Positions 50,884 through 60,161 of a stretch of 64,000 nt of DNA are shown in pieces; position 1 is the first letter of the stretch; each line of letters starts with the position of its first letter. Position numbers and translations under genes: made by a program. Below the pieces are notes generated by a model. It worked only from the letters and a program-made list of their open reading frames with translations. It had not been told where the DNA came from and did no database searches. This DNA is from Proteus sp. FME41 (lineage in GTDB: Bacteria > Pseudomonadota > Gammaproteobacteria > Enterobacterales > Enterobacteriaceae), in assembly GCF_014897315.1 (NCBI RefSeq), contig NZ_JABUYL010000011.1, forward strand, positions 1 to 64,000, given 5' to 3'.

Positions 50884-50921
50884 CACTATATAAAGAAGAA
50901 TAAAAGAAGAAGGAACGTAAA

Positions 50922-52064
50922 ATGATAAAAACAACAATAGTGGTAAAACAGGGGCAGTTAGCACTTTTAAAGAAAAAAGATGAATACATTGATGTGCTAA
51001 TGGCGGGTGAGCATAAGTTTTTTGATTTAGGGCATCAGCTTAGTGCGGATATCTTCCCTTTAAATGGTGGTGCATTAGAAAATGAGAAAGCCGAATTTTT
51101 ACGTCAATACTATCCTCAATGGGTGACAGAGTATGGTTTCGATATTGTGTTATCCGATGAGGAAATTGGCCTTCTCTATGAGAATGGGATTTTAAAAGAG
51201 ATTCTAGCACCGGGTACTCGACGTTTATATTGGCGTTATGCCGATCGTACTTTAGATATTTTATCAGTTGAAGAATTGGAAGTCCCCGCGGCCTTAATGA
51301 AGAAATTACAACAACCAAAATTGCGTAATCAGATCGTAAAGGGAAGTGATGGTGTGCTCAATGTTGATATTCCCGCTTGGCATGCGGGCATTATTCGAAT
51401 TAATGGTGAAACTCAATCTTTATTGCCACCGGGATTAAAAGGCTATTGGCGTTATCAGCACAAAGTGGATGTTGAAGTGGTCGATATGCGTTTACAAGCA
51501 CTGGATGTCAGTGGGCAAGAAATTTTAACAAAAGACAAAGTGACATTACGTATTAACTTATCAGCTAACTGGCGTTATAGCGACGTACTCTCTGCTTATC
51601 AACAGTTAAGTTCACCTCTTGAGTTCTTATATAAAGAGTTACAATTTGCTTTACGTGAGGCCGTAGGAACAAGAACGCTTGATGAATTGTTAGAAAATAA
51701 AAGTCTGATAGATAATTTAGTCAGTGAAAAAATCAGTGAAGTGACCCAAGGATACGGTATTGAAGTTGCTTCCTTAGGGGTAAAAGATATTGTTTTACCC
51801 GGTGAAATGAAAACGATTTTAGCGCAAGTCGTTGAGGCTGAAAAATCAGCACAAGCCAACGTGATCCGTCGAAGAGAAGAGACATCGGCAACGCGTTCTT
51901 TATTAAATACCGCAAAAGTGATGGAAAACAACCCTGTGGCATTGCGATTAAAAGAGTTGGAAACGGTAGAACGCATTGCTGAGCGTATTGATAAAATTTC
52001 CGTTTATGGTGGTTTAGACCAAGTATTAAATGGATTAGTACAAATTAAAGGAGCACAGGCATGA
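50922..52064 (+). CDS. Slipin (SPFH/band 7 family) protein of the rtc operon
   Basis: 380 residues. It has an N-terminal region with no clear membrane segment, an SPFH domain at about residues 140-330 (DVEVVDMRLQALDVSGQEIL, DKVTLRINLSANWRY) and a helical tail. Slipins are stomatin-like scaffold proteins; pairing with RtcB is known in some bacteria, with an unknown role. It overlaps rtcB by 4 bases. Confidence 0.85.
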   Translation: MIKTTIVVKQGQLALLKKKDEYIDVLMAGEHKFFDLGHQLSADIFPLNGGALENEKAEFLRQYYPQWVTEYGFDIVLSDEEIGLLYENGILKEILAPGTRRLYWRYADRTLDILSVEELEVPAALMKKLQQPKLRNQIVKGSDGVLNVDIPAWHAGIIRINGETQSLLPPGLKGYWRYQHKVDVEVVDMRLQALDVSGQEILTKDKVTLRINLSANWRYSDVLSAYQQLSSPLEFLYKELQFALREAVGTRTLDELLENKSLIDNLVSEKISEVTQGYGIEVASLGVKDIVLPGEMKTILAQVVEAEKSAQANVIRRREETSATRSLLNTAKVMENNPVALRLKELETVERIAERIDKISVYGGLDQVLNGLVQIKGAQA

Positions 52065-53284
52065 TATTGGATCATCAAATAGTAAAAGAAGCAGGAACTG
52101 CTGAGATTAAAATGTGGACAAATGGCGTGCCTGTTGAACCTGATGCGCTAAAACAGCTTATCAATACGGCTAAAATGCCTTTTATTTTTAAACATATGGC
52201 GGTCATGCCTGATGTCCATTTAGGTAAAGGTTCAACGATAGGCAGTGTTATTCCCACCAAAGGTGCGATTATTCCAGCGGCTGTTGGTGTGGATATCGGT
52301 TGTGGAATGATTGCAGTGAAAACATCATTACACGCCAATGATCTGCCTGATAATTTATTTGCCATAAGAGCAGCAATAGAAAAAGCGGTGCCTCATGGAA
52401 GAACCAGCACCCGTTCAGGTAATGACCGAGGTGCGTGGTATCAGCCGCCTGAAATTGTTGATCAGCATTGGCAACAACTTGAAGGGCGTTTTAAGGTTTT
52501 AACGGATAAGTATCCTCGTTTATTGAAAACAAATAACTATCATCATCTTGGTACGTTGGGAACAGGTAACCACTTTATTGAGTTGTGTCTTGATGAGTCG
52601 GATAACGTTTGGGTAATGCTGCATAGCGGATCACGCGGTGTTGGGAATGCTATAGGTACATTATTTATACAAATGGCACAAGAAGATATGAGAGAACATA
52701 TCACTAATTTGCCAGATAAAAACTTAGCGTACTTAAAAGAAGGGACACTTTTTTATGATGACTATATAGAAGCCGTAGAATGGGCACAGGATTTTGCCAG
52801 ACATAATCGTGAAATTATGATGGAACGTGTGTTGGCCGCATTATCGACACAAATAACTAAACCTTTTACGACACAACAACAGGCGGTGAACTGCCACCAT
52901 AACTATGTGCAAAAGGAAATGCACTTTGGTGAAGAGGTGTTGGTGACTCGAAAAGGTGCTGTTTCAGCTCAAAAAGGTGAAATGGGGATCATTCCAGGCT
53001 CAATGGGAGCTAAAAGCTTTATTGTAAGAGGAAAAGGAAATGCCGAAAGTTTCTGTTCGTGTAGTCATGGTGCAGGACGCGTAATGAGCAGGACAGCAGC
53101 AAAAAAAGCCTTTAGTGTTGAAGACCAAATTCGTGCAACAGCTCATGTAGAGTGTCGAAAAGATAAGGATGTTATTGATGAAATACCGATGGCTTATAAA
53201 GATATTGATGCCGTTATGAAAGCTCAATCATCATTAGTTGAAATTGTTCATACCCTAAGACAGGTCGTTTGTGTGAAAGGATAA
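52061..53284 (+). CDS. rtcB: RNA-splicing ligase RtcB
   Basis: 407 residues. GVDIGCGMIAV holds the metal-binding Cys, and TLGTGNHFIELC and MLHSGSRGVGN are conserved; the guanylated His lies in CSCSHGAGRVMSR. It joins RNA 2',3'-cyclic phosphate (via 3'-phosphate) and 5'-OH ends using GTP and Mn2+. rtcA (RNA cyclase) does not follow. Confidence 0.95.
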   Translation: MILDHQIVKEAGTAEIKMWTNGVPVEPDALKQLINTAKMPFIFKHMAVMPDVHLGKGSTIGSVIPTKGAIIPAAVGVDIGCGMIAVKTSLHANDLPDNLFAIRAAIEKAVPHGRTSTRSGNDRGAWYQPPEIVDQHWQQLEGRFKVLTDKYPRLLKTNNYHHLGTLGTGNHFIELCLDESDNVWVMLHSGSRGVGNAIGTLFIQMAQEDMREHITNLPDKNLAYLKEGTLFYDDYIEAVEWAQDFARHNREIMMERVLAALSTQITKPFTTQQQAVNCHHNYVQKEMHFGEEVLVTRKGAVSAQKGEMGIIPGSMGAKSFIVRGKGNAESFCSCSHGAGRVMSRTAAKKAFSVEDQIRATAHVECRKDKDVIDEIPMAYKDIDAVMKAQSSLVEIVHTLRQVVCVKG

Positions 53285-53311
53285 CTGAACTTAGCATAAG
53301 ATAATTCATCA

Positions 53312-53340
53312 CTATCCCCGAACGGTAACGTAGGGGATAG
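53312..53340 (+). terminator. Hairpin after rtcB, weak terminator candidate
   Basis: CTATCCCC / GGGGATAG, perfect 8-bp stem with a 13-base loop, 28 bases after the rtcB stop. There is no T-run after it. Confidence 0.45.
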
Positions 53341-53719
53341 TGACATATGATAGCGTGCGCATGAAAGATAAATGAATATAAGTTCAATAATTAAAGTTGT
53401 GTTTAAATTAACCCCTTATTTATAGATTAAAAAATAAACAATAAATGTTTAATATTATTAATAAATAAATGTTGATATTAAATTTATCACCACCTAATAA
53501 AGATAATCATAAAAAGAATGTTAATATCAAATCTTCTTTTAATTAGGAAATTATTATTAATAACTTATTAATATCTTTTACCCCAATTATTTATTTAATA
53601 TAAAACAATTCCTAAATTTCTTAATTACATTAAATTTAACTTTATTCTTATTGAAAAATTCCAGCCTATTATATTTTGGTATTAATTTTTGTGAAATGTA
53701 TTTATTAAATACCATATTG
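53341..53719. other. AT-rich region between rtcB and mrpI
   Basis: About 380 bases without a gene. Contains the left copy of a 61-bp related sequence (53598-53658) also found downstream of mrpJ. No terminator for mrpI was recognised. Confidence 0.5.
53598..53658 (+). repeat. Left copy of a 61-bp sequence flanking the mrp locus
   Basis: ATATAAAAC[A/T]ATTCCTAAA at the left end and TTATTCTTATTGAAAAA at the right end match 62997-63057 at the same spacing (18 of 19 and 17 of 17 bases), with a divergent middle. Confidence 0.65.
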
Positions 53720-54286
53720 TTAATTTCTCGTATCCCAAATGTGAACGAATCGTTTTGAATTACTTGCTGTATAGATAACGGTGTGTGAAATATTACGATG
53801 ACCCAAGTAGTCTTGAATTAAACGTGTATCTCTACCTAAATCGGCGAGCGCATAGCCACATGCATGGCGTAGCATATGAGGATGAGGTGCAATGGATACA
53901 TTAGCATCTTTGCCTAAACGGCGAAGTAAACCATATACTTGTTGGCGAGAAATTGGACCTGTTTTTTGAGATAAAAAGACCCATTCAGAGTCGGATTCTC
54001 TCCACGTTTCCTTTTTTTTCAACCAGTTAACTAACGCTTCATATTCCTCTTCTATAATAGGTTGTGTTGTTGATAATCCCCCCTTTAAGCGTCTGACATA
54101 GAGTATCCGACTTTCCAAATCAATATCACTTAAGGTTAATCGACAGAGCTCACTGACACGAAAACCATGTAAAAAACACATTAAAAACATACAGTAATCT
54201 CTTTCTGGGTACCTACCTTCCTTTGTTTGTTTCAAAATAGAATTGATCTCAAAACGAGTAAGAAACTTGCGCTGCTTCATTTTCAT
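53720..54286 (-). CDS. mrpI: Fimbrial phase-switch recombinase MrpI
   Basis: 188 residues from ATG 54286, the length known for MrpI; upstream in-frame codons to 54334 would add an unlikely stretch. Tyrosine recombinase of the FimB/FimE type: FRVSELCRLTLSDID (Arg), HPHMLRHACGYALAD (His-x-x-Arg), DYLGHRNISHTVIYT (His and Tyr nucleophile). In P. mirabilis MrpI alone inverts the promoter element in both directions. It is transcribed away from the element. Confidence 0.95.
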   Translation of the reverse strand: MKMKQRKFLTRFEINSILKQTKEGRYPERDYCMFLMCFLHGFRVSELCRLTLSDIDLESRILYVRRLKGGLSTTQPIIEEEYEALVNWLKKKETWRESDSEWVFLSQKTGPISRQQVYGLLRRLGKDANVSIAPHPHMLRHACGYALADLGRDTRLIQDYLGHRNISHTVIYTASNSKRFVHIWDTRN

Positions 54287-54506
54287 AACCTTTTCAATGA
54301 GATAACAAGGAGCAAAAGCTAATTGATGCAACACTATAACAAGTAATATGCATCAATAAAGAGTTGTGTTTTTTTTATGCTTGCACTTTTACTTGTTAAT
54401 TTTAAACAAGTTTATTGAAAGTTTATCTGTTTTTAGAAAATGAAAGTCATTGATTGGAAAAGTGAAAAGCAAGTATAGGTAGGAAACTCGTCGTATTTAG
54501 AGAAAT

Positions 54507-54529
54507 AAACAGAATACACCAAATTGTTT
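54507..54529 (+). repeat. Left inverted repeat of the mrp invertible element
   Basis: Positions 54507-54529 are the reverse complement of 54782-54804 in 22 of 23 bases, core AATACACCAAATTGTTT. This is the MrpI recombination site. Confidence 0.93.
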
Positions 54530-54781
54530 ACTATTATTCTCTGGCTTCCCACTTAAGTCAAATTTAATATTAACCATACACTTTCATTTGTTTAACACTT
54601 TGATATTTATCATTATTTTAAAAAACAAATACGATTGGTTACTTTGTTTAAAATCTAGAAATAAATTTTTTTACTTTTTTCACAAATTATAGTATTTGCA
54701 CTTAGAATTATAAACTCTTTTTTCGACATTTAAAGGCCGATTATCTAAATACGCTTAATTTCGAGATGAAAATTTTTAACA
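54530..54781. promoter_or_regulatory. mrp invertible promoter element
   Basis: 252 bases between the inverted repeats, matching the ~251-bp phase switch of P. mirabilis. It carries the promoter of mrpABCDEFGHJ in one orientation (ON). Candidate promoters are seen on both strands: minus strand TTTATA (54709-54714), 17 bases, TATAAT (54686-54691), pointing to mrpI; plus strand TTCACA (54679-54684), 18 bases, TAGAAT (54703-54708), pointing to mrpA. The minus-strand -10 is perfect, which leans to the OFF state in this assembly, but this is not firm. Confidence 0.9.
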
Positions 54782-54804
54782 AAACAATTTGGTGTATTTT
54801 GTTT
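54782..54804 (+). repeat. Right inverted repeat of the mrp invertible element
   Basis: Positions 54782-54804, core AAACAATTTGGTGTATT, pair with 54507-54529. About 150 bases upstream of the mrpA ATG. Confidence 0.93.
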
Positions 54805-54957
54805 TGTTTCTAACGATATTTAATTTCGATTAGGACGAGCTTAAGTATACCAAAATTAAAAAACTCAATAATGAGTCATTCAATTAGGAATAATTTACTC
54901 CTAATGAATTTATTATTTTTAATGTCTTCGTCCTTTATATTTTAGGAAACAAAAAAG

Positions 54958-55497
54958 ATGAAATTAAATAAATTAGCGTTAGTTCTTGGCTTAGGTTTAT
55001 CTGTTGCTGCGGGTTCTGCATTTGCTGCTGATCCAGTAAAAGATCAAGGTCATGGTACAGTTAAATTTGTTGGTTCAATTATCGATGCTCCTTGCTCAAT
55101 TACACCTGATACAGAAAATCAAACTGTTCCATTAGGTCAAGTTTCTACTGCTGCATTAAAAGATGGCGGTCGTAGTAATTCTCGTGACTTCAAAATTTCT
55201 TTAGAAAATTGCACAACTGAAACTTACAAAACAGTTCAAACAACGTTCACTGGTTCAGAAGCTGCTGATATTTTAGCGGGCTCTTTAGGTATTGAAGGTA
55301 TTGCTAAAAATGCTGCGGTTGTCATCACTGATGCAGGTGGCAAACAACTTAAATTAGGTACACCAAGTGCTGCTCAAAACTTGCGTGATGGTAATAACGA
55401 TCTGAACTTTGCGGCTTATTTACAAGGTTCTTCTGCAGAAGCTGCTGTTCCAGGTGACTTTACTGCAATTGCTACTTTCGCACTGACTTACCAGTAA
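54958..55497 (+). CDS. mrpA: MR/P fimbria major subunit MrpA
   Basis: 179 residues with a signal peptide (cleavage near AFA-AD). Mature part is a chaperone-usher pilin: VKFVGSIIDAPCSITPDT with the first Cys, FKISLENC with the second, and a C-terminal donor-strand-accepting pattern ending ATFALTYQ. It forms the main fimbrial shaft. AGGAAA precedes the ATG. It has a few residues (DPVKDQGHG) that differ from the HI4320 protein as remembered. Confidence 0.95.
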   Translation: MKLNKLALVLGLGLSVAAGSAFAADPVKDQGHGTVKFVGSIIDAPCSITPDTENQTVPLGQVSTAALKDGGRSNSRDFKISLENCTTETYKTVQTTFTGSEAADILAGSLGIEGIAKNAAVVITDAGGKQLKLGTPSAAQNLRDGNNDLNFAAYLQGSSAEAAVPGDFTAIATFALTYQ

Positions 55498-55580
55498 GAA
55501 AAAATAAGTTCTGTACAGGGAGGTACAGAGCTTTATTTCCTGTGTCTATTTTTAACGATTTTTTTCTTACGGAGAAAAAT

Positions 55581-56141
55581 ATGAATCGCAAGATGACACC
55601 ACTGTGGTTATGTCTTATTGCCAGCTTACTGACAACCTCGACAATAGCCAGTGATGTAAAACAAGATAAAAATATGCATCAGCGATTTGGGGTACTTAAT
55701 CTTCAAGGCACAATTTTAGAACCGTCATGCACAATTTCAGCGGGAAGTGGCGAACAAGTTATTCCTTTGACGACTGTTTCTATCCCCATGCTTGTGGCTG
55801 AAGGGCAAGGACCTATTGAGTATTTTTCTATCAGATTAACGGAATGTACGCTAATTGAACAAAAAGGTCAGGAAGCGGACAACCCTCGTTTTATTGCAAC
55901 GTTTGACGGCCCCACTAACGGAAATGGTAATTTTACGCTTTCTGGTGAAGCGAAAGGTGCTTCATTAGCGATAGCCGACCGTTATGGCAGACAGGCTATT
56001 CCTGGGCAGCCATTACCTCCTGTCGGTATTGATTCAAAATCAATGGCATTACTTTACCAAGCTCGAATAGTTAAAAATAACGAGATACCCAAAGCAGGGA
56101 ACTACCGTACAACGCTGCGATTTAAGTTGGAATACTATTAA
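55581..56141 (+). CDS. mrpB: MR/P fimbrial protein MrpB
   Basis: 186 residues from ATG 55581 (ACGGAG upstream, signal peptide ending near TIASD). A pilin-like protein with the two-Cys pattern (GTILEPSCTI and LTECTLI), ending LRFKLEYY. MrpB ends or anchors the fimbria at its base in P. mirabilis. An earlier start at 55542 is rejected as it precedes the signal peptide. Confidence 0.92.
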   Translation: MNRKMTPLWLCLIASLLTTSTIASDVKQDKNMHQRFGVLNLQGTILEPSCTISAGSGEQVIPLTTVSIPMLVAEGQGPIEYFSIRLTECTLIEQKGQEADNPRFIATFDGPTNGNGNFTLSGEAKGASLAIADRYGRQAIPGQPLPPVGIDSKSMALLYQARIVKNNEIPKAGNYRTTLRFKLEYY

Positions 56142-56162
56142 ATGGATCGGGTTGGATAATTT

Positions 56163-58778
56163 ATGGCGAGATCATTCAAAACCGTTTGTTTAGGGACGGA
56201 AAAAAAGACAAAACAACATACTATTCGGCCTGTTGCTGTACTGATCTATTTAATTCTTACTGGCGCTTCTAGTATTTCAAATTCAGCTTTAGCGAATAGT
56301 GATATTGAGTTTAATGCTGATATTCTAGATCTGAAAGATAAGCAAAACATTGACTTATCTGATTTCTCTCGTGCGGGTTATATTATGCCCGGTCGATATG
56401 AGTTTGTTGTTCGTATCAACAATAATGAACTTCCTGAGATCTATAACATTAATTATGTTGTACCTGCCAATGATCCTAAAGGCAGTGAACCTTGCTTGCC
56501 GCCAGAATTGGTTCATCAACTCGGACTCAAACCTGAGTGGGCGACAAAAGTTCAATATCAAGACAACGGTAGCTGCCTTGATATGACCTCAATTCCAGGT
56601 ATGACGGTGAATGCAAGTTTAGGGAGCGGTAATTTATTACTGACAATTCCTCAAGCTTATCTTGAGTATTCAGCACCTAACTGGGATCCCCCATCGCGCT
56701 GGGATCACGGTATCTCTGGGCTTATTTTTGACTATAACGTCAACGCTAATGTGACCGATCCCGCTAAAGGAAAACAACGTCAACAAGTTACGGGGTTAGG
56801 AACTGTGGGTGCAAACCTTGGTGTTTGGCGTTTCCGCGCGGATTGGCAAGGAAGCTATCAACATACAACAGGCCTTCCCGACAGCACTGAAAATAATTGG
56901 AAATGGAGCCAGCTCTATCTTTATAGAGCAGTTACTCAATTGGGTGCTCGCCTTGTAATGGGTGAGACTTACTCTCGTTCTGATATTTTCGATAATTTCC
57001 GTTTTACGGGGATTAACTTGTCAACGGATGACAATATGTTGCCACCTAATTTAAGAGGGTATGCGCCTGAAGTGACGGGGGTTGCGAAAACCAATGCGAA
57101 AGTGACGATTAGCCAACAAGGTCGAGTCATCTACGAAACGCAAGTCGCACCAGGCCCATTCCGTATCCAAGATATTAATGATGCAGTCAGTGGCAAATTA
57201 GATGTTCGTGTTGAAGAGCAAGATGGTTCAGTACAAGAATTTCAAATGGATACCGCCAGCATTCCTTATTTAACACGCCCGGGGCGAGTGCAATATAAAT
57301 TCTCTGCGGGTAAGCCATCCGATATGAACCGCAATACAGAAGGCCCCATTTTTGGTATGGGCGAATTCTCGTGGGGTATCAGTAATGGTTGGTCACTTTA
57401 CGGCGGATCATTAGTTTCTGGTGACTATAACTCAGTGTCTGCGGGTATTGGTCGTGACTTGATGATGTTTGGTGCTATCTCTTTTGATGCCACGCATTCT
57501 TGGGCAAAAATTCCAAGTGACAACAAACGCTATGATGGTGGTTCTTATCGCTTAAGTTACTCAAAACGTTTTGAAGAAATAAACAGCCAAGTGACCTTCG
57601 CTGGTTATCGATTCTCTGAACGTGATTTTATGAGTATGAACCAGTATTTAGATCGTCGTTATCGTGACGGTGAAGAAGATAACAATAAAGAACTTTATAC
57701 CATTATGTTCAGTAAGCAGTTCCCTGAATGGGGCTTAAGTGCTTACTTAAACTATAGCCATCAAACATATTGGAATAAACCTAACAACGATAACTACAAC
57801 TTATCGTTGGCGAAAACAATGGATATTGGTGGCTTTAAAAATATCAATCTTAGCCTGTCGGCATTTCGTAATAAGTTCAATGGCACCAATGATAATGGTG
57901 TTTATATGAATGTCAGCATGCCTTGGAGTGATCGAGCAACAATCAGCTATAACACTGTCATTAATAAACACGGCAATTCACATAATGTCAGTTATTACGA
58001 TCGTCTTGATAATAATAGTAGTTATCGAGTTGGGGCTGGTTTAAGCAGTAATGGTAAACCCTCTGCTGATGCCTACCTTATGCATTATGCAGATACTGCA
58101 TTGGTGACAGCCAGTGCGAGCCATATTACTGGCGAATATACCTCGGCCACATTATCACTACAAGGCGGTGCGACTATCACACCAAAAGGTGGTGCATTAC
58201 ACCGTACGAGTCGTACAGGAAGTACGCGTTTACTTATTGATACCGATGGCGTTGCAGATGTACCTGTTAAGAGTATTGGTGCAATTACCCGTACAAATAC
58301 TTTTGGTAAAGCAGTGCTACCCGATATCAATGATTACTATCGTAGTAGTGCCAGCATCGACCTTGATCAGATGCCGGATAACGTTGAAGCCTTACGATCA
58401 ATTCAACAATTAACATTGACTGAAGGTGCAATAGGTTACCGCCATTTTGATGTGGTTTCAGGGCAAAAAGCGATGGCAGTGATCCGCTTAAAAGACGGCT
58501 CTTATCCTCCATTTGGTGCCAGTATCACAACAGATAAAGGTCGTGAGCTAGGTATTGTGAACGATGGTGGAAACGTCTATCTAACGGGTATCAATACCAA
58601 TGATGTATTAAGTGTTCGTTGGAATGGCCAAGAACAGTGCAAAGTCCGTATTCCAACATTGGTCGAAGGGCTGTTTATGTCCTCACTTTTACTGACCTGT
58701 GGTGATGGAGATGCCGCATCTTCGACTGCCAATCAAAGAACAGAACCCTTACCTCAGCCTCGATTGATAACACAATAG
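56163..58778 (+). CDS. mrpC: Outer membrane usher MrpC
   Basis: 871 residues. The signal region is followed by the usher N-terminal domain (IEFNADILD, FSRAGYIMPGRYEFVVRIN). Then come the beta-barrel with plug domain (RGYAPEVTGVAKTNAKVTISQQGRVIYE) and the C-terminal domain with a Cys pair. It forms the pore that assembles and secretes subunits. The second gene after the major subunit, as in P. mirabilis. Confidence 0.95.
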   Translation: MARSFKTVCLGTEKKTKQHTIRPVAVLIYLILTGASSISNSALANSDIEFNADILDLKDKQNIDLSDFSRAGYIMPGRYEFVVRINNNELPEIYNINYVVPANDPKGSEPCLPPELVHQLGLKPEWATKVQYQDNGSCLDMTSIPGMTVNASLGSGNLLLTIPQAYLEYSAPNWDPPSRWDHGISGLIFDYNVNANVTDPAKGKQRQQVTGLGTVGANLGVWRFRADWQGSYQHTTGLPDSTENNWKWSQLYLYRAVTQLGARLVMGETYSRSDIFDNFRFTGINLSTDDNMLPPNLRGYAPEVTGVAKTNAKVTISQQGRVIYETQVAPGPFRIQDINDAVSGKLDVRVEEQDGSVQEFQMDTASIPYLTRPGRVQYKFSAGKPSDMNRNTEGPIFGMGEFSWGISNGWSLYGGSLVSGDYNSVSAGIGRDLMMFGAISFDATHSWAKIPSDNKRYDGGSYRLSYSKRFEEINSQVTFAGYRFSERDFMSMNQYLDRRYRDGEEDNNKELYTIMFSKQFPEWGLSAYLNYSHQTYWNKPNNDNYNLSLAKTMDIGGFKNINLSLSAFRNKFNGTNDNGVYMNVSMPWSDRATISYNTVINKHGNSHNVSYYDRLDNNSSYRVGAGLSSNGKPSADAYLMHYADTALVTASASHITGEYTSATLSLQGGATITPKGGALHRTSRTGSTRLLIDTDGVADVPVKSIGAITRTNTFGKAVLPDINDYYRSSASIDLDQMPDNVEALRSIQQLTLTEGAIGYRHFDVVSGQKAMAVIRLKDGSYPPFGASITTDKGRELGIVNDGGNVYLTGINTNDVLSVRWNGQEQCKVRIPTLVEGLFMSSLLLTCGDGDAASSTANQRTEPLPQPRLITQ

Positions 58779-58832
58779 GGTGAGAAAAGCGGGGAACGGT
58801 AAAACAATTTTAGACAAAAAGAGTAATTCAAA

Positions 58833-59591
58833 ATGATGTTATTAAAGCGCTCATTTATTGTAACAACCACTTTATTGACGGGAATGATCTTTACTAGTCA
58901 AGCTATTGCCGCAATTGCTTTAGATAGAACACGTGTCATTTTTAATGGTGCAGATAAATCTATTAGCTTAAATGTCAGTAATCAAAATAAAGAGTTGCCT
59001 TACTTAGCTCAAGGCTGGATGGAAAATGAGAATGGAGAGCGTATTGATAATCCATTACTGGTTTTACCTCCTATCCAACGTATTGAACCGGGTGATAAAA
59101 GCCAAGTAAAAGTGCAATCATTACCTGACATTGCCAAGTTACCGCAAGATAGAGAAAGTGTTTTCTATTTTAACTTACGTGAAATTCCGCCTCGTAGTGA
59201 TAAACCCAATGTGTTGCAAATAGCATTGCAAACACGGATCAAATTGTTTTATCGCCCCGCATCTATTTATGCCACACAAACTGATTTAACGCATCCTTGG
59301 CAAGAAAAGATCACATTAACGAAAAAAGGTGATCGTTACGAAGTCAATAATCCAACACCTTATTACGTGACGTTAGTCGATGGATTGGCAGGATTACAAG
59401 GAAAAAGTCTTGACGGTTTTCAGCCATTAATGATTGCGCCTAAAAGTACAGGCACGATAAACCTGAATGCCTCCGTGTTTGGGGCATCGCCCGTCTTAAG
59501 TTATATCAATGATTATGGTGGACGCCCACAGATGAAATTTAGCTGTAATGGCAATGAATGCAAAGTGATAGAAACATCAGCAGGATACTAA
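58833..59591 (+). CDS. mrpD: Periplasmic fimbrial chaperone MrpD
   Basis: 252 residues with a signal peptide (IFTSQAIAAIALDRTR). PapD-type Ig fold: IALDRTRVIFNGADKSISL, YLAQGWMENENGERID, VFYFNLREIPPRSD and IKLFYRP. It stabilises the pilins by donor-strand complementation. Confidence 0.94.
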   Translation: MMLLKRSFIVTTTLLTGMIFTSQAIAAIALDRTRVIFNGADKSISLNVSNQNKELPYLAQGWMENENGERIDNPLLVLPPIQRIEPGDKSQVKVQSLPDIAKLPQDRESVFYFNLREIPPRSDKPNVLQIALQTRIKLFYRPASIYATQTDLTHPWQEKITLTKKGDRYEVNNPTPYYVTLVDGLAGLQGKSLDGFQPLMIAPKSTGTINLNASVFGASPVLSYINDYGGRPQMKFSCNGNECKVIETSAGY

Positions 59592-59604
59592 ATAGGTCTA
59601 TTTT

Positions 59605-60150
59605 ATGAAAATGGAACAGCGGTTTAGCCCAAGCAAAGCAGTGTTGATTTTTATTCTGGCAACATTTACTGGAGGCCTAAGTTTTACTGCTGTTGCGAAT
59701 TTACCCGCCAGAGCGGTGAAAGATGTTATTCCCGGAATTGTTTATATCAATATTTCGGGCAATGTTATTGCACCACCGCCTTGTGTAATTAATGACGGCA
59801 AAATGATTGAAGTTAACTTTGGCGAGGTGATGAGTACGCGTATTGATGGCATCAGTTATAAGCAACCTATCCACTATACCGCGACGTGTCAAAAAATGCC
59901 GACAAATGCGATGAAGGTTTATGTTACAGGCGGTGCAACTGGGTTCGATTCAAATGCATTACAAACCGATATTACAGGTTTAGGGGTCCGTATTCTATAT
60001 CAAGGGCAATTATTAGATTTAGGTAAAGCGATTAATTTTACCTATCCCAATTTGCCTGAATTAGAAGCCATTCCGGTTCGTGATCAGAGTGCCACGCTAG
60101 TGGGTGGTGATTTTGTTGCAAGTGGCACACTGCATGTGGATTATCAGTAA
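59605..60150 (+). CDS. mrpE: MR/P minor fimbrial subunit MrpE
   Basis: 181 residues. Signal peptide about residues 1-31 and a PapK/PapF-like minor pilin: ISGNVIAPPPCVINDGKMIEVNFGEV, with the second Cys in YTATCQKMP and the end ASGTLHVDYQ. It is similar in pattern to MrpF, so probably a tip adaptor subunit. Confidence 0.9.
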   Translation: MKMEQRFSPSKAVLIFILATFTGGLSFTAVANLPARAVKDVIPGIVYINISGNVIAPPPCVINDGKMIEVNFGEVMSTRIDGISYKQPIHYTATCQKMPTNAMKVYVTGGATGFDSNALQTDITGLGVRILYQGQLLDLGKAINFTYPNLPELEAIPVRDQSATLVGGDFVASGTLHVDYQ

Positions 60151-60161
60151 GAGGTCAGAAA

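Noticed and set aside
50737-50925. 62-codon frame in the rtc leader
   Set aside because: Lies over the structured leader and ends in the slipin start; more likely non-coding.
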